A stretch of 11,582 bases of DNA from Phycomyces blakesleeanus NRRL 1555(-) (GCF_001638985.1 NW_017265181.1:5726-17307), one strand, 5' to 3'; shown: positions 1-9,106, numbered from the stretch's first letter. The notes: generated from the letters alone by a model not told the origin. Numbers and translations: made by a program.

Positions 1-599
1 TGTGGGAAGATAGATTATATAAATAGCAGCTATGTAAAAGCTTGGTATAGAAAAACATTTAATCTTAAACTATCAAAAAGCCGTTCCGACAATAATTAAA
101 TATATCTCTTCTAATGAAAGTTCAAATTCTTACTAAGTAATAATTTTTTAATTTTTTTTGCTATATAAAGAAAATTTAGTAGTATAATATTAAAATATCA
201 AAATATGTAAAGAGCAAGTACAGAATTAATAAAAATTAATTTTCATATTTTTTTACTAATTTTCTTATAAAAATCCAAATATTATTATATAGATCAATAA
301 AAAAATATATGAACCAGTCAACTTATTAATATTTATTATAATTTTGATGTATTTATAAATTATATATATATATATAAAGATTATAAAAGAGTTGTGAATA
401 TATATAAAATTAAAGATTAAATATGATTAGAGTATGTAACTTATATTTGACGAGATGATTGGATATGACTTGGATATTGACAAGTGTGAATATATATAAT
501 GTGATATATCCAATGATATTGACTAATATCAGAGATAGATAAGATGTTATAGGCTAATATTAGTAATAAATCAAATGTTATTGGCTAATATTGATTATA
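1..599. other. AT-rich intergenic DNA, no gene seen
   Basis: No open frame of useful length is present on either strand. The sequence is dominated by A/T runs and TATATA tracts. From about 510 onward, related segments (for example GGCTAATATT at about 552 and 583) recur about every 31 bases, which suggests strongly decayed units of the minisatellite that is clear from 631 on. No RNA gene or regulatory site could be supported. Confidence 0.6.
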
Positions 600-782
600 T
601 ATTATATTTTATTAACTTATATAAGTAGTAAATTGGATGTGATAAATATATATATATAATATAGATTGACTGTTATTGATTTATATATATATCAGATCAG
701 ATATTATTTATTTATATATATACTAGATTGGCAGTATTCAGCTTATATATGTATGAGATTGACTGTTATCCACTTATACATA
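600..782 (+). repeat. 31-bp minisatellite, left part
   Basis: Well-preserved units begin at 662, 693, 724 and 755, each exactly 31 bases apart; weaker units begin near 600 and 631. The unit core is AGATTGACTGT followed by a variable YATC segment and CTTATATATATAT. Each unit starts and ends in self-complementary TATATA tracts. The same unit in the same orientation resumes at 5273. The 755 unit is cut after 28 bases, at 782, by the transposon that begins at 783. Confidence 0.85.
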
Positions 783-803
783 CACACCCACTGAGATTTT
801 TTT
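783..803 (+). repeat. left terminal inverted repeat (TIR)
   Basis: Begins CACACC, then C, ACTGA, G, ATTT and a T run. Compared with the reverse complement of 5250-5270 it differs at only three of 21 positions (7, 13 and 18). The internal CACTGA recalls the CACTA/CACTG ends of the CACTA superfamily, but the array junction places the real end six bases further out. Confidence 0.8.
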
Positions 804-1664
804 AAACTCAATGTCCAAGCTAGATTTAATGTTGGCCTGACTAAAATTTCCTAAAGCAAAATATGAATTGTCTGCTCGAATTTACCATGAATGGAAAAAA
901 GGATGGATACAAAAAATCTGAAAAATTGGGGGTCCAATAATTGTAATTATAGGGTTTCAAAAAATATGTTTCAAAAAAAAAGTTTCAAAAAAATGTTTTT
1001 ATTTTGATTTTAATAAAAAATAGTACTAGAATTATACGTTCTATATACTAGTAGCTAGTCTAGTGTAGCAGCCTCTCTTATGCAATAGATTGTGAGATAG
1101 ATATGGTAAAAGTAAAGAGGAACAACTATTAAAGAGAAACAAAGTATTAGTGTTATGATCTTTAAAGTAAATAATATAGTAAATTATCTTTTTATACTAG
1201 ACAGACAGTGATATATGAGACTTACCTAAAAAGATGAGGTAAAGTTATTAACAAAAGTAAAAGAAAAGACTACTTGTTTAGTTATGTTAGGAGTAGATAC
1301 CTTATAATACCACGACAGACAGCTTGGCATAGTTTGAAGTAACTTCCTAATACAATCTCATGTTGGAATCTGCATAGAATCTAATAAAAAAGATTTATTA
1401 GTATCAATATGAAGTAGGGCATAATAAATATATTACTTACTGAGAGTGTTTGGTATGATGGGCGCTATCATCTTGTTAGATTATACTTGAAACTTACCTT
1501 TCGGTCATGAGAAAAAAAAGAAAAGGAAGGAAACAAGTAAACAAAAAAATTAGCTCACATTATTTCACATCATTTTTTTAGCAGTCATTTTTTGCATGAT
1601 TAAAAATATGGTACCTCAAATTAGTTCACGTTTTTCTATATCTTTTGTTCCAAAGAGTTTAAAC
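804..1664. other. 5' region of the Plavaka-like element, no intact gene
   Basis: About 860 bases between the left end and the transposase start hold no sustained reading frame. Visible structure is the subterminal repeat at 903-932 and three near-copies of GTTTCAAAAAA starting at 954, 969 and 983 (period 14-15). At 1625-1720, in a frame offset from the annotated exon 1, there is a zinc-finger-like stretch (FCSKEFKHGKSL...) that overlaps exon 1 and may be the decayed first part of the protein. The stretch presumably contains the promoter, but no convincing TATA element could be chosen in such AT-rich DNA. Confidence 0.5.
903..932 (+). repeat. subterminal inverted repeat, left copy
   Basis: The segment ATGGATACAAAAAATCTG followed by AAAAATTGGGGG pairs, with about four single-base gaps, with the reverse complement of 5066-5093. 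The copies lie about 120 and 180 bases inside the two element ends. CACTA-type elements often carry transposase-binding subterminal repeats, so this is a candidate site. The A-rich composition makes a chance match possible. Confidence 0.4.
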
Positions 1665-4600
1665 ATGGAAAATCACTTCACAACAAAGAGGAACACATTC
1701 CTCACACTGACGGCTACAGATAACTGAACATTTGTGTGCACCGTCTGCAAAACCAAAAGAGTGTTAGGGTCCTTGCAAGGCCTCAGAAGACATTATACAA
1801 AAAAAACATCCAAATGAAATGGGGGAGTATGAGAAACTTCTAAAAAGAAGGTAAGTTAATCCTAAAAGTAGGATAAAAAATACTATGTAATATAAAGCTG
1901 AAATTGAGCATACCTTAACATTAGACCTGCTATGTTTGATGGCTCTTCTTCTTCTGCAAGCACTGCTACTGCCACTACCACTGCCACTACCAACCTGGAC
2001 AGTAATAATGAACCTGCCCCAATGGAATTTATTATTGAAAACCCTCAGGACACATATGGCCATGAAATCTCTGACAAAGACGAATATAGTGATGATCACA
2101 TTCTATCGTAAGTAAAAATTAGTAATGCAATATTGAAATAGATGATAACCTGTTTTTTTTTGCTGAACAGTGATTCATCAGATGACTATGATGAGACTAC
2201 TGACAACGAAGACACAGACACCAGAGTAGAATATGATAGCCGGGATCATATCACTAGAGTGGCAGCAGAAATGAGAACCTTCCAATCTCTTTCTCATGCC
2301 ATGAATGCCTACTCAAACGAAGACAGCAGCAGACAGACATTGTATCAGCCCAATGACTTTGCTGACATTTTTACTGGACCCACCCGTCCATTTAAATCGA
2401 AAGTAGAGTTTATCTTACATGCTCTCTTCTATGGCAATGAAGATCTTGCCTCAGAAAGATCTATCAAGAAGATCATGTTTGTCATAAAGATAGTCTTGGA
2501 CGTCCGTGAAGAATCTGGAGTAGCACTGGATTTTCTGACACCAAATGCTGTAATTAACTATCACAACCAGAAAAAGAACCAGATCCCTGTTTTTCTTACT
2601 GCCACTTTTGATGTTGTGAACCAAGACAATGAACGACATGTACTTTGGATAAACAAACCATCCAATTACATCAAGTTTATCATGACATGCCCTGGAAAAT
2701 CATCTTAAAGCTTGGCCCTTCCTGACTTCACGGAAAACCAGCGGTTGAATCTCAACCAAGGCAAAAAGTGGAAGGAGAACCCATTGCTCCAGCACCCGAT
2801 GATCACTTCAAACGGAATGGACTACTGGGTGCGTAATGTTGTCGAAGTCTAAGGCTCCCCAAACCAGTATCTCCTTGAGAAGTTCCTCACCAAGGACGGA
2901 TCCATACTTGCCAATGCGTTTCAGGTTTATGGTGGCCACAATCCTCAGCTGAACCATCCTGATGATACTCACTTCCTGCGGTTTGGAAACTCTACGAACT
3001 TTGCTGTCTCTACCCTGAAGTATACCATTGAAGTTGATAGGATTATGTCTACTGTTGAAAAAGACAGTGATCTTTTCCTCGGACGTGGTTTCTCTGTTTC
3101 TTATTGCCCTGCCGAAATTGTCACCTATGCTCTTACTGGTGTTCAATCTGACTTGTGGCTCAACAAATCCCGTGTTGAAGAATTCAAGAGAAGATTTCTG
3201 GGCTCTGGTTTGATGAAAGTGGCTGTCTGCCCACTTAATCTCTATTCCGACGATACCTCTGGTAATTCAACAAAGCAGTACAACAAGTATGACAGTTACT
3301 TAATGTACTTTGCTGCGCTGCCACTTGAGACAAGAAACAAACGAGAAAATGCTATTTTCATTTGTACCTCGAATCATACACTGAATGCTATTGAGATGTT
3401 GCTCCCTATCATCAATGACCTTGTTAGGCTGAAGAAAGGTATTGAGATATATTCTGAGGATCATGGTGAAGTAGTTCTTGTTGTTGCACCCCTGTTGCTC
3501 TTTATGGGTGACAACCCTCGTCAATCTCAGCTTGCCATGCATAAGAGAACATCTGCCAAGAAGTTTTGCCAAAAATGTCTCATATCTTTGCCTTGTATTG
3601 AACAGGGTTCCATCCCTGATGCTCCGCTGTATTCTCCAGTTGACCACCGTGGGTCAGAAGAAAGAACGAGGGATTTCTTGTGCGCCTTTGCCAATGCCGA
3701 TTCCCAGTCAGAGCTATATCTCAATGGGTGCGAATTGAGTTATATCAAGAATGGAAGTGAGGAATTTCTTAGACTCGAAGCCTTTGACCCTATCAAAGAC
3801 ATGCCTGTCGCAATTCTCCACATTATTCCTCTTGGCCTGACAAAATACTTGATGACTTTTCTCTGGAAACAGAAGATGCTGACTACAAGTGAAAAGGGGA
3901 GACTCCAGGAAGCTTTAAACTATTACAAGTCTTGTAAGAGTTACAGCCGAACATTCAGGAACAAGCTTTGCCACACTGGTTCGTTTATTGGACGCAATTT
4001 CAAGGAATTGATTCAAGTCCTGCTTGGAATTATGAGCAAGCTCTTTAGTGACAAACCATTGGCAAGTGTGTTCATTAAAGCCTTGCATGCATTAGGCCGC
4101 CTGTCATCTTTGGTGTACATGCGTGGAGTCGACCAGTGCTTCGACTACTATATTGCCCAGATAAAACATGCTGTCACTGATGTAACGGATCTGCTTTTTC
4201 AACTGGATGTCCAGATTCTCCAAAAAGGATTTTCTAAGCAAGACTTCACGTTCAAGCCAAAGGTCCACCTTCTGCATTATATCACTGATGACATTGTTCG
4301 TTTTGGTTCCGTGCTGCAATACAAAACTGAAAATGGTGAACAGTTCAATAAGTTCATCCACGAACATTTATTCAAGACCAACCGCCATTCCACCTCTTGA
4401 GACGTCGCTACAAGATTTGGCAAGCAATTCATCTGTTGGCATCTTTGTAATGGAGGATCGTATGTCGTAGAGAAACCAGCTGGTAATGGAACAAGATCTG
4501 TGAGAAGTTCAATTAGTGATTTTGTCAAGCTGGCCCCTGTCAATTTCCCAGGCTTTAATCTCCATTTCTTTGGTTCTCGTGTCAACAGTGACAATTCCAG

Positions 4601-4982
4601 GTTGTTGACTCCCACTTTGTGCGATACACTTGCAGGTGTTTTTCAATCAAATGGTCAATTATTCTTTGGTCAGGTAAAGATCGTTCAAGTAAGAGACTCT
4701 GCAGACAGAATAAGAAAGGTGTTCTTTATGCAAAAGTACCAAATTGTTTCAAACAGCAATGTAAATTGCATCTATATCCCAGCTGTGGTAATGAACAATT
4801 ACAACAACATTGTGGTTCTGCCCCTTGAAGGCCTGGTTGAAGTCAACAAAGATGACATCAACATTGTTCAGGCTGTTGATTTTCACTTGTCTGTCGGGTC
4901 TTCCAATAACCAAAAGTTTCTCAATGTTGCAAAATTCGGCATGTTCTGGTGGATGTTGATGAACATAGCAAAAATCTATTAA
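1665..4982 (+). pseudogene. Plavaka-like transposase pseudogene, three exons
   Basis: Exons are 1665-1850, 1925-2107 and 2171-4982. Introns 1851-1924 and 2108-2170 have GTAAGT donors and AG acceptors; both are phase 2 and the frame is kept across both joins. Exon 1 encodes a C2H2-like zinc finger (CTVC at 1737-1748, His at 1791, second His at 1807 in the shifted frame). Exon 2 is Ser/Thr/Ala- and acid-rich. Exon 3 carries the family hallmarks: LYSDDTSGN (Asp codons at 3249 and 3252), DPIKDMPVAILH (3786-3821) and TENGEQFN (Glu codons at 4329 and 4338), the likely acidic DDE residues. Damage: TGA at 1725, a one-base phase shift in an eight-A run at 1799-1806, TAA at 2706, TAA at 2850 and TGA at 4398. 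All of exon 3 otherwise stays in one frame to the TAA at 4980. Total exon length minus one base is 3180, or 1060 codons, so the original was about 1059 aa if 1665 is the true start. Family assignment is by recognised motifs. The start is uncertain because a second finger-like stretch lies in another frame just upstream. Confidence 0.85.
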
Positions 4983-5029
4983 AAAAAATAACTTATAAAA
5001 AAAAGTATTTTTCTCAATGGGGTTTGTCC

Positions 5030-5035
5030 AATAAA
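5030..5035 (+). terminator. poly(A) signal of the Plavaka-like gene
   Basis: A canonical AATAAA lies 48 bases after the final stop codon of the transposase pseudogene and inside the element. In AT-rich DNA such hexamers are common, so only its position supports it. Confidence 0.45.
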
Positions 5036-5065
5036 ATCTCTTCTTTTTCAGCTCTCTTCGCTTCT

Positions 5066-5093
5066 CCCCCCATTTCAGATTTTTGTACCATCT
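5066..5093 (-). repeat. subterminal inverted repeat, right copy
   Basis: CCCCCCATTTCAGATTTTTG followed by TACCATCT is the inverted partner of 903-932. The shared core, read in the left-end orientation, is GATGG, TACAAAAA, TCTGAAA and a G run. See the left copy for the interpretation and its limits. Confidence 0.4.
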
Positions 5094-5249
5094 AAAATTT
5101 TATCATGACACTTAAAACATTACACTAATCCACTTTTGGCTCATTTATATCAAATTCGTACATCCAAATCTGAGCCTTAACAGGTTCAACTTAAAATTGG
5201 AACTCTAAACCAATAGAAACAGCTGTTCTATTAGAAATTATCATAAATG

Positions 5250-5270
5250 AAAGAAATGTCAGTAGGTGTG
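5250..5270 (-). repeat. right terminal inverted repeat (TIR)
   Basis: The element ends ...AAAGAAATGTCAGTAGGTGTG. Its reverse complement begins CACACC and matches the left TIR at 18 of 21 positions. It is followed directly by TA and then by the minisatellite in correct register. Confidence 0.8.
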
Positions 5271-5272
5271 TA

Positions 5273-5616
5273 TATGAGATTGACTGTTATCCATTTATAT
5301 ATATCAGATTGACTGTCATTCACTTATACATATATCAGATTAGATATCATCAGCTTATATATATATATCAGATCAGCCATAATTGACTTATATATATATG
5401 AAATTATCAGTTATCTACTTATATATATATGAGATTAACTGTGATCTACTTATATATATATGAGATTAACTGTGATCAGATTATATATATATTAGATCAG
5501 CTGTCAATAACTTATATATATATCAGATTGGCGGTCTTCAGCTTATATATATAGCAGATCACCTGTCATCAGCTTATATATGTATGGTATAGACTGTCAA
5601 TAGCTTATATATATAT
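5273..5616 (+). repeat. 31-bp minisatellite, right part (11 units)
   Basis: Units begin at 5276, 5305, 5336, 5369, 5400, 5431, 5462, 5493, 5524, 5555 and 5586. Spacing is 31 throughout except for 29, 31 and 33 among the first three. The core is AGATTGACTGT or AGATCAGCTGTC, then a variable stretch, then CTTATATATATAT. Orientation is the same as in the left part. The unit expected at 5617 is replaced by CACTGGAAAAA, where the array stops abruptly. There are no unique spacers, so this is not a CRISPR array. Confidence 0.9.
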
Positions 5617-5785
5617 CACTGGAAAAATAAAAAAATACTATAGCTTTAAGTAACGAGAAAGGTAGTGGAAATGTCAGGGTTTTTTTTCAGCTCAGCCATT
5701 TTTTTTATTTAAGTTGGGGGTGTATTTTCGACGTATTCTATTGGTTTAGATAGACAATAAAAAATTCATATTTTTTTGGCTTGCT

Positions 5786-5792
5786 ATAAAAT
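5786..5792 (+). promoter_or_regulatory. possible TATA box of the tnp2-type gene
   Basis: TATAAAA lies 67-73 bases before the ATG at 5859, a plausible position for a fungal core promoter. The stretch 5617-5858 otherwise contains no gene, only A/T runs and the CCAAT-type inverted-repeat arm at 5736-5750. Composition alone makes such a match unsurprising. Confidence 0.35.
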
Positions 5793-5858
5793 CACATCAA
5801 ATAAAGTATTTGTAGTACTTGTTTCCTTTTTTATTTTATAATTCAAGCTATACACAAT

Positions 5859-8800
5859 ATGTTTCCCTCTATCCAAATCCACACCTTAGACTGTCACTGC
5901 ATTAAATGTCACAACAGTCATCAGAAATCTTCTTATGCTGCAAAGCGTACTGAGACTCGTCGTAATAAGAGAGCTAGAGTTGAAGGTACCAGAATATTTG
6001 AGAATAGTATAATATATTCAGTGTTGGTTTTTTGTTTGCTGCGTAATAATCATTTTAATTTTTTTTTTTATTTTTTATTTATGTTGTTTATTTTTAAACT
6101 TTTAATGAAACACAGCCGCAATGAGAAACATGGATGTAGATACTGAGGGTAAGAATTTTTTTATTTGAAAGCAGAAAAAAAAACTAATAAACTATTATAT
6201 TCCATATTTGTAGTAATCCCGACTTCTCATTCCGATTCTGTGGAAGCAATGGATGGTCAGGCCAACTCACCTTTTTTGGATGCCGCCTCAATGTTTGACA
6301 ATGACAGAGACGACAATGATTTCGATGACAATGTTGAAGATGAAGGCAATGAGATCGAGATTGAGGACTTCAACAGTGAAGGTCAGTGTGAGATATATAA
6401 AGAAAACTAAAAGAAAAAGATAGTAAAAGAAAAATCAAGTGTTAATTTTTTTTAATTTTTTACAGACCCTTTTGCTGCTCCTGATATGCCCGAAAATGAA
6501 GTCCATCAATTCATAGCCATCTTTACGGTACTATTTGCTTCACGTCATGTTGTTGATAAGGGTGCTGCTGTCTTGATTGAGTTTATCAACAACCTGCTGA
6601 GAATCTACGACCAAGATTTTCAATTACCAACCAGTCTTGCCGGTTTACAAAAAATGACAGGATTTTCTGCTATTACAAAAGGCATCAAGAAATTTGTGGT
6701 GTACCAAGACTGTCATACAGTATATCAGGATATCATATCTGCTCCTCCTCGATGTGTTTCCTCAAAACTTGGTGCCAGGTCTGCATACAACTGTAATTTG
6801 ACGAAATCCATATCTTCCAGTGCCTTGGTTGCAAAGCGTGAATATGTCTACCAATCCATTAAAAATACATTGAGCGTTTTCTTCCGTCGCCCTAGTTTCG
6901 AAGCCAAGATTTGTCAATGGAATAAGGAGTTGAAGATGGTAGATACTCTGTGCGATGTCTATGATGGTGCGATGTGGAAGGAGTTGAAGGACAAGGATGG
7001 TGTATCATTTGTGTTGGACCCACGCTCACTAATGTTAACACTTAACATCGACTGGTTCCAGCCCTTTGATGGTGTCACTCACTCCTCTGGTGCTATCTAT
7101 CTGGCCATCAACAACTTGCCCCGTGATGAAAGATTCAAGCCAGAGAATATTATTCTTGTAGGTCTCATGCCTGGTCCAAAGGAGCCAAAAACTGACGAGA
7201 TCAATAGTTACTTGGAGCCCTTGGTGGATGATTTGAAGCAGCTGTATGTTGGCATGCGGATTCCTACACACGAATTCCCAAATGGTGTCAGTGTTCGTGC
7301 TGCACTACTGATGGTTGCATGTGATATCCCAGCCGCCAGAAAGACAAGTGGATTCACAGCGCATAACAGCACATGTGCTTGTTACAGGTGCAGCCGGCAG
7401 TTTACTCGGTTAGGGAGCAGCAACCAGGTTGATTTCCGTGGATTCAATTATTCTCGTTGGAATATCCGCAGTGGTGCAGAGAGCAGGTTGCATGCTGAGG
7501 AGTGGAAGGATGCAAGTACACTCTCAGAAAGGCATCAGCTGGAGGTCAAAAATGGTGTTCGATGGTCGCAGTTGCAACGCCTTGGATACTTTGATCTAGT
7601 ACGTGGAACGATCATTGATCCCATGCATAATCTTTTCCTGGGGACGTCTAAGAGATTAATGGATCGGTGGATTGATGAGAAGACAATTGGACCTGAAGAG
7701 TTTGCTTCGATGGAGAAAATTGCAGAGACAATGGTACTACCCAGAGATTACACCACACTGACAACCAAAATTGGAAAGGGCTTCAGCTACATGAAAGCGG
7801 ACGAGTGGAAATCATGGGTTCTGGTTTATTCTCCTGTCTTGTTGCATGGTATTCTCCCTCCATTACAATTCAAGAACTGGATGTATTTCGTTGATGCATG
7901 CCGATACTACGTAAAGCCCAGCATTACTTTTGATGAGATCACCACTGCCCACAGCCTGTTAGAAAAGTTTTGCAATGCATGTAACGTAGACTATACCGCC
8001 ACTATTCTCACCTGCAATATGCACCTACACCTCCATCTTCATGAATGCATTCGTGATTTTGGACCAGTGTATGGTTATTGGCTCTTTGGGTTTGAGCGAT
8101 ACAATGGTATTTTAAAGAATTTCAAGACAAATGGCAAAGACGGTTTTGAGGCGACCTACATGAAAAATTTTGTTCAGAATGCGTATAAGGGTGATTATGT
8201 CAATGCTGTTCTTAAAAGTTCTAGCCAGATCCCCTTCATTCACACTCTGTCTAAACTTGTTACAACCTCCATACCTGCCGCCACAGTCACCACTCTCTCC
8301 AGTCGCCCATTCAGATTGCAAGCATTCGTTCAAGGCTACACTGATCCTTATAATCCACCCAAGGGTAACGAGCCTCTTCCTCCTTCTACATTTCCTCTAA
8401 AATACAAAAAGCTATCAGTAATGGATGATTCCGACTATCTCCATTTACTTGAATATTACCAAGTCGCTTACAACCTCCCAGACCTTGCCAGCTATCAGGA
8501 CACGTCCTATAATCGCCCAGCACTTGACAATCAAATCATCAAATTGAAGTCAATTGACATTCTTGGTCAACACTATCGAGGAACAAACAACAGCACAATC
8601 AGTCGCGGATCACTTGTTCAGGCAAAGTTTGTTGGTAGTAATGGAAACATTATACTTGGATTTGCTGGACAAATTCAGTATCTTTTTACACACTCCTTCC
8701 AACTTCCACCCACGCACAATCTCCATCTGACTCGCATGGTTCATGATCATCAACATGTATTCGCATTTATCAAGTGGTTTCGTACTTCCTCTGATAGGTC

Positions 8801-8972
8801 GCGTGAGGATGACGGTGTTGAATTTTGTTTGCCCACGTTCTCTCCTGATAGCTACCATAGCATTATATCTGTACATCGCATCTTATTAGAGGTTGCTACA
8901 GCTACTATTGCGACAAGTAGAAATGTTAGCAAAATGCTGGTAATTCCATTGCCAAAGAAGCCATATGCTTAA
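5859..8972 (+). CDS. tnp2/CACTA-type transposase, intact, four exons
   Basis: Exons are 5859-5985, 6116-6148, 6214-6381 and 6466-8972. All three introns are phase 1 and the spliced length is 2835 nt, giving 944 aa without an internal stop. In order, the protein has: an N-terminal zinc-binding-type CxCxxC (Cys12, 14, 17) followed by a basic stretch (KRTETRRNKRAR); an acidic linker (about 82-110); a DDE-type core with Asp305 in NIDWFQPF, GLMPGPKEP, an inserted Cys motif CACYRC (Cys413, 415, 418), Asp494 in IIDPMHNLFLG and Glu653 in FGFERYNG; a His-rich lead-in (His629-635); and a C-terminal domain ending in SVHRIL...VIPLPKK. These motifs are typical of tnp2 transposases of fungal CACTA-like elements; the catalytic roles of D305, D494 and E653 are inferred from that family. 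The protein should act in the nucleus, cutting and joining element ends. The start at 5859 is chosen because it puts the Cys motif at the N-terminus and the frame closes through all splices. The 33-nt second exon could be skipped without changing the frame. Confidence 0.85.
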
Positions 8973-8974
8973 AT

Positions 8975-8984
8975 AATAAATAAA
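8975..8984 (+). terminator. overlapping poly(A) signals of the tnp2-type gene
   Basis: Two overlapping AATAAA hexamers (8975-8980 and 8979-8984) start two bases after the stop codon at 8970-8972. The convergent gene ends 139 bases further on, so the two transcripts may overlap at their 3' ends. Confidence 0.55.
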
Positions 8985-9106
8985 GTGAACTTTTACATTT
9001 CTTTTTCTTTAACAAAAAAAACAGAGCGCGTATTTCTGATATATATATTGATAGTATTTTGTATGTGAAAAGTAATATATAGATAAAAAGAGAGAGGCAA
9101 TTTTTG

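Larger units (their letters stand above)
783..5270 (+). mobile_element. Plavaka/CACTA-like DNA transposon, complete ends, dead
   Basis: This 4488-bp element has terminal inverted repeats at 783-803 and 5250-5270 that match at 18 of 21 positions. It is flanked by TA at 781-782 and 5271-5272, read as a 2-bp target duplication; the CACTA superfamily usually makes 2-3 bp duplications. Because the ends are ACAC-rich and the flanks are TATA, the boundary could be shifted by one base (782-5271 with AT flanks). Independent support is strong: deleting the element plus one TA joins 28 bases of the 755 unit to 3 bases of right flank and gives one exact 31-bp minisatellite unit. The only gene inside is the transposase pseudogene at 1665-4982, so the element is not autonomous now. 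It could still be moved in trans if a related transposase recognises its ends. Confidence 0.85.
5204..5750. repeat. 15-bp perfect inverted repeat around the right array
   Basis: TCTAAACCAATAGAA at 5204-5218 is the exact reverse complement of 5736-5750. The first copy is inside the right end of the Plavaka-like element; the second is just beyond the proposed left end of the tnp2-type element. A perfect 15-mer containing CCAAT could be a shared promoter or transposase-binding motif, or chance. The two arms lie 517 bases apart. Confidence 0.5.

Noticed and set aside
1764..2099. 111-codon open frame on the minus strand with a Gly/Ser repeat and a hydrophobic stretch
   Set aside because: It lies opposite exons 1 and 2 of the Plavaka-like gene. 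Its Gly/Ser run is just the reverse of the GCCACTACC-type repeat encoding Ala/Thr. The + strand reading closes two introns in phase and leads into the transposase.
3300..4615. Several 60-115 codon open frames opposite or overlapping the last exon of the Plavaka-like gene
   Set aside because: They are shadows of the coding strand with no recognisable domain. The + strand frame carries all the transposase motifs.
1665..4982. Stop-codon readthrough or a variant genetic code keeping the first transposase functional
   Set aside because: Both TAA and TGA occur in frame, there is also a frameshift, and the neighbouring intact genes use TAA as a normal stop. Ordinary pseudogene decay is simpler.
781..5272. 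Tc1/mariner element because of the TA target duplication
   Set aside because: The encoded protein has Plavaka-type motifs and no Tc1/mariner core, and the termini resemble CACTA-type ends.
5273..5616. CRISPR-like regular repeats
   Set aside because: Units are contiguous variants of one sequence with no unique spacers, and the context is a eukaryotic genome.
6000..6115. Extension of the first coding exon of the tnp2-type gene through 6146 without splicing
   Set aside because: The stretch is T-rich and would encode a hydrophobic tail ending in a stop. The splice model from 5985 to 6116 gives a continuous 944-aa protein with consistent phase-1 introns.
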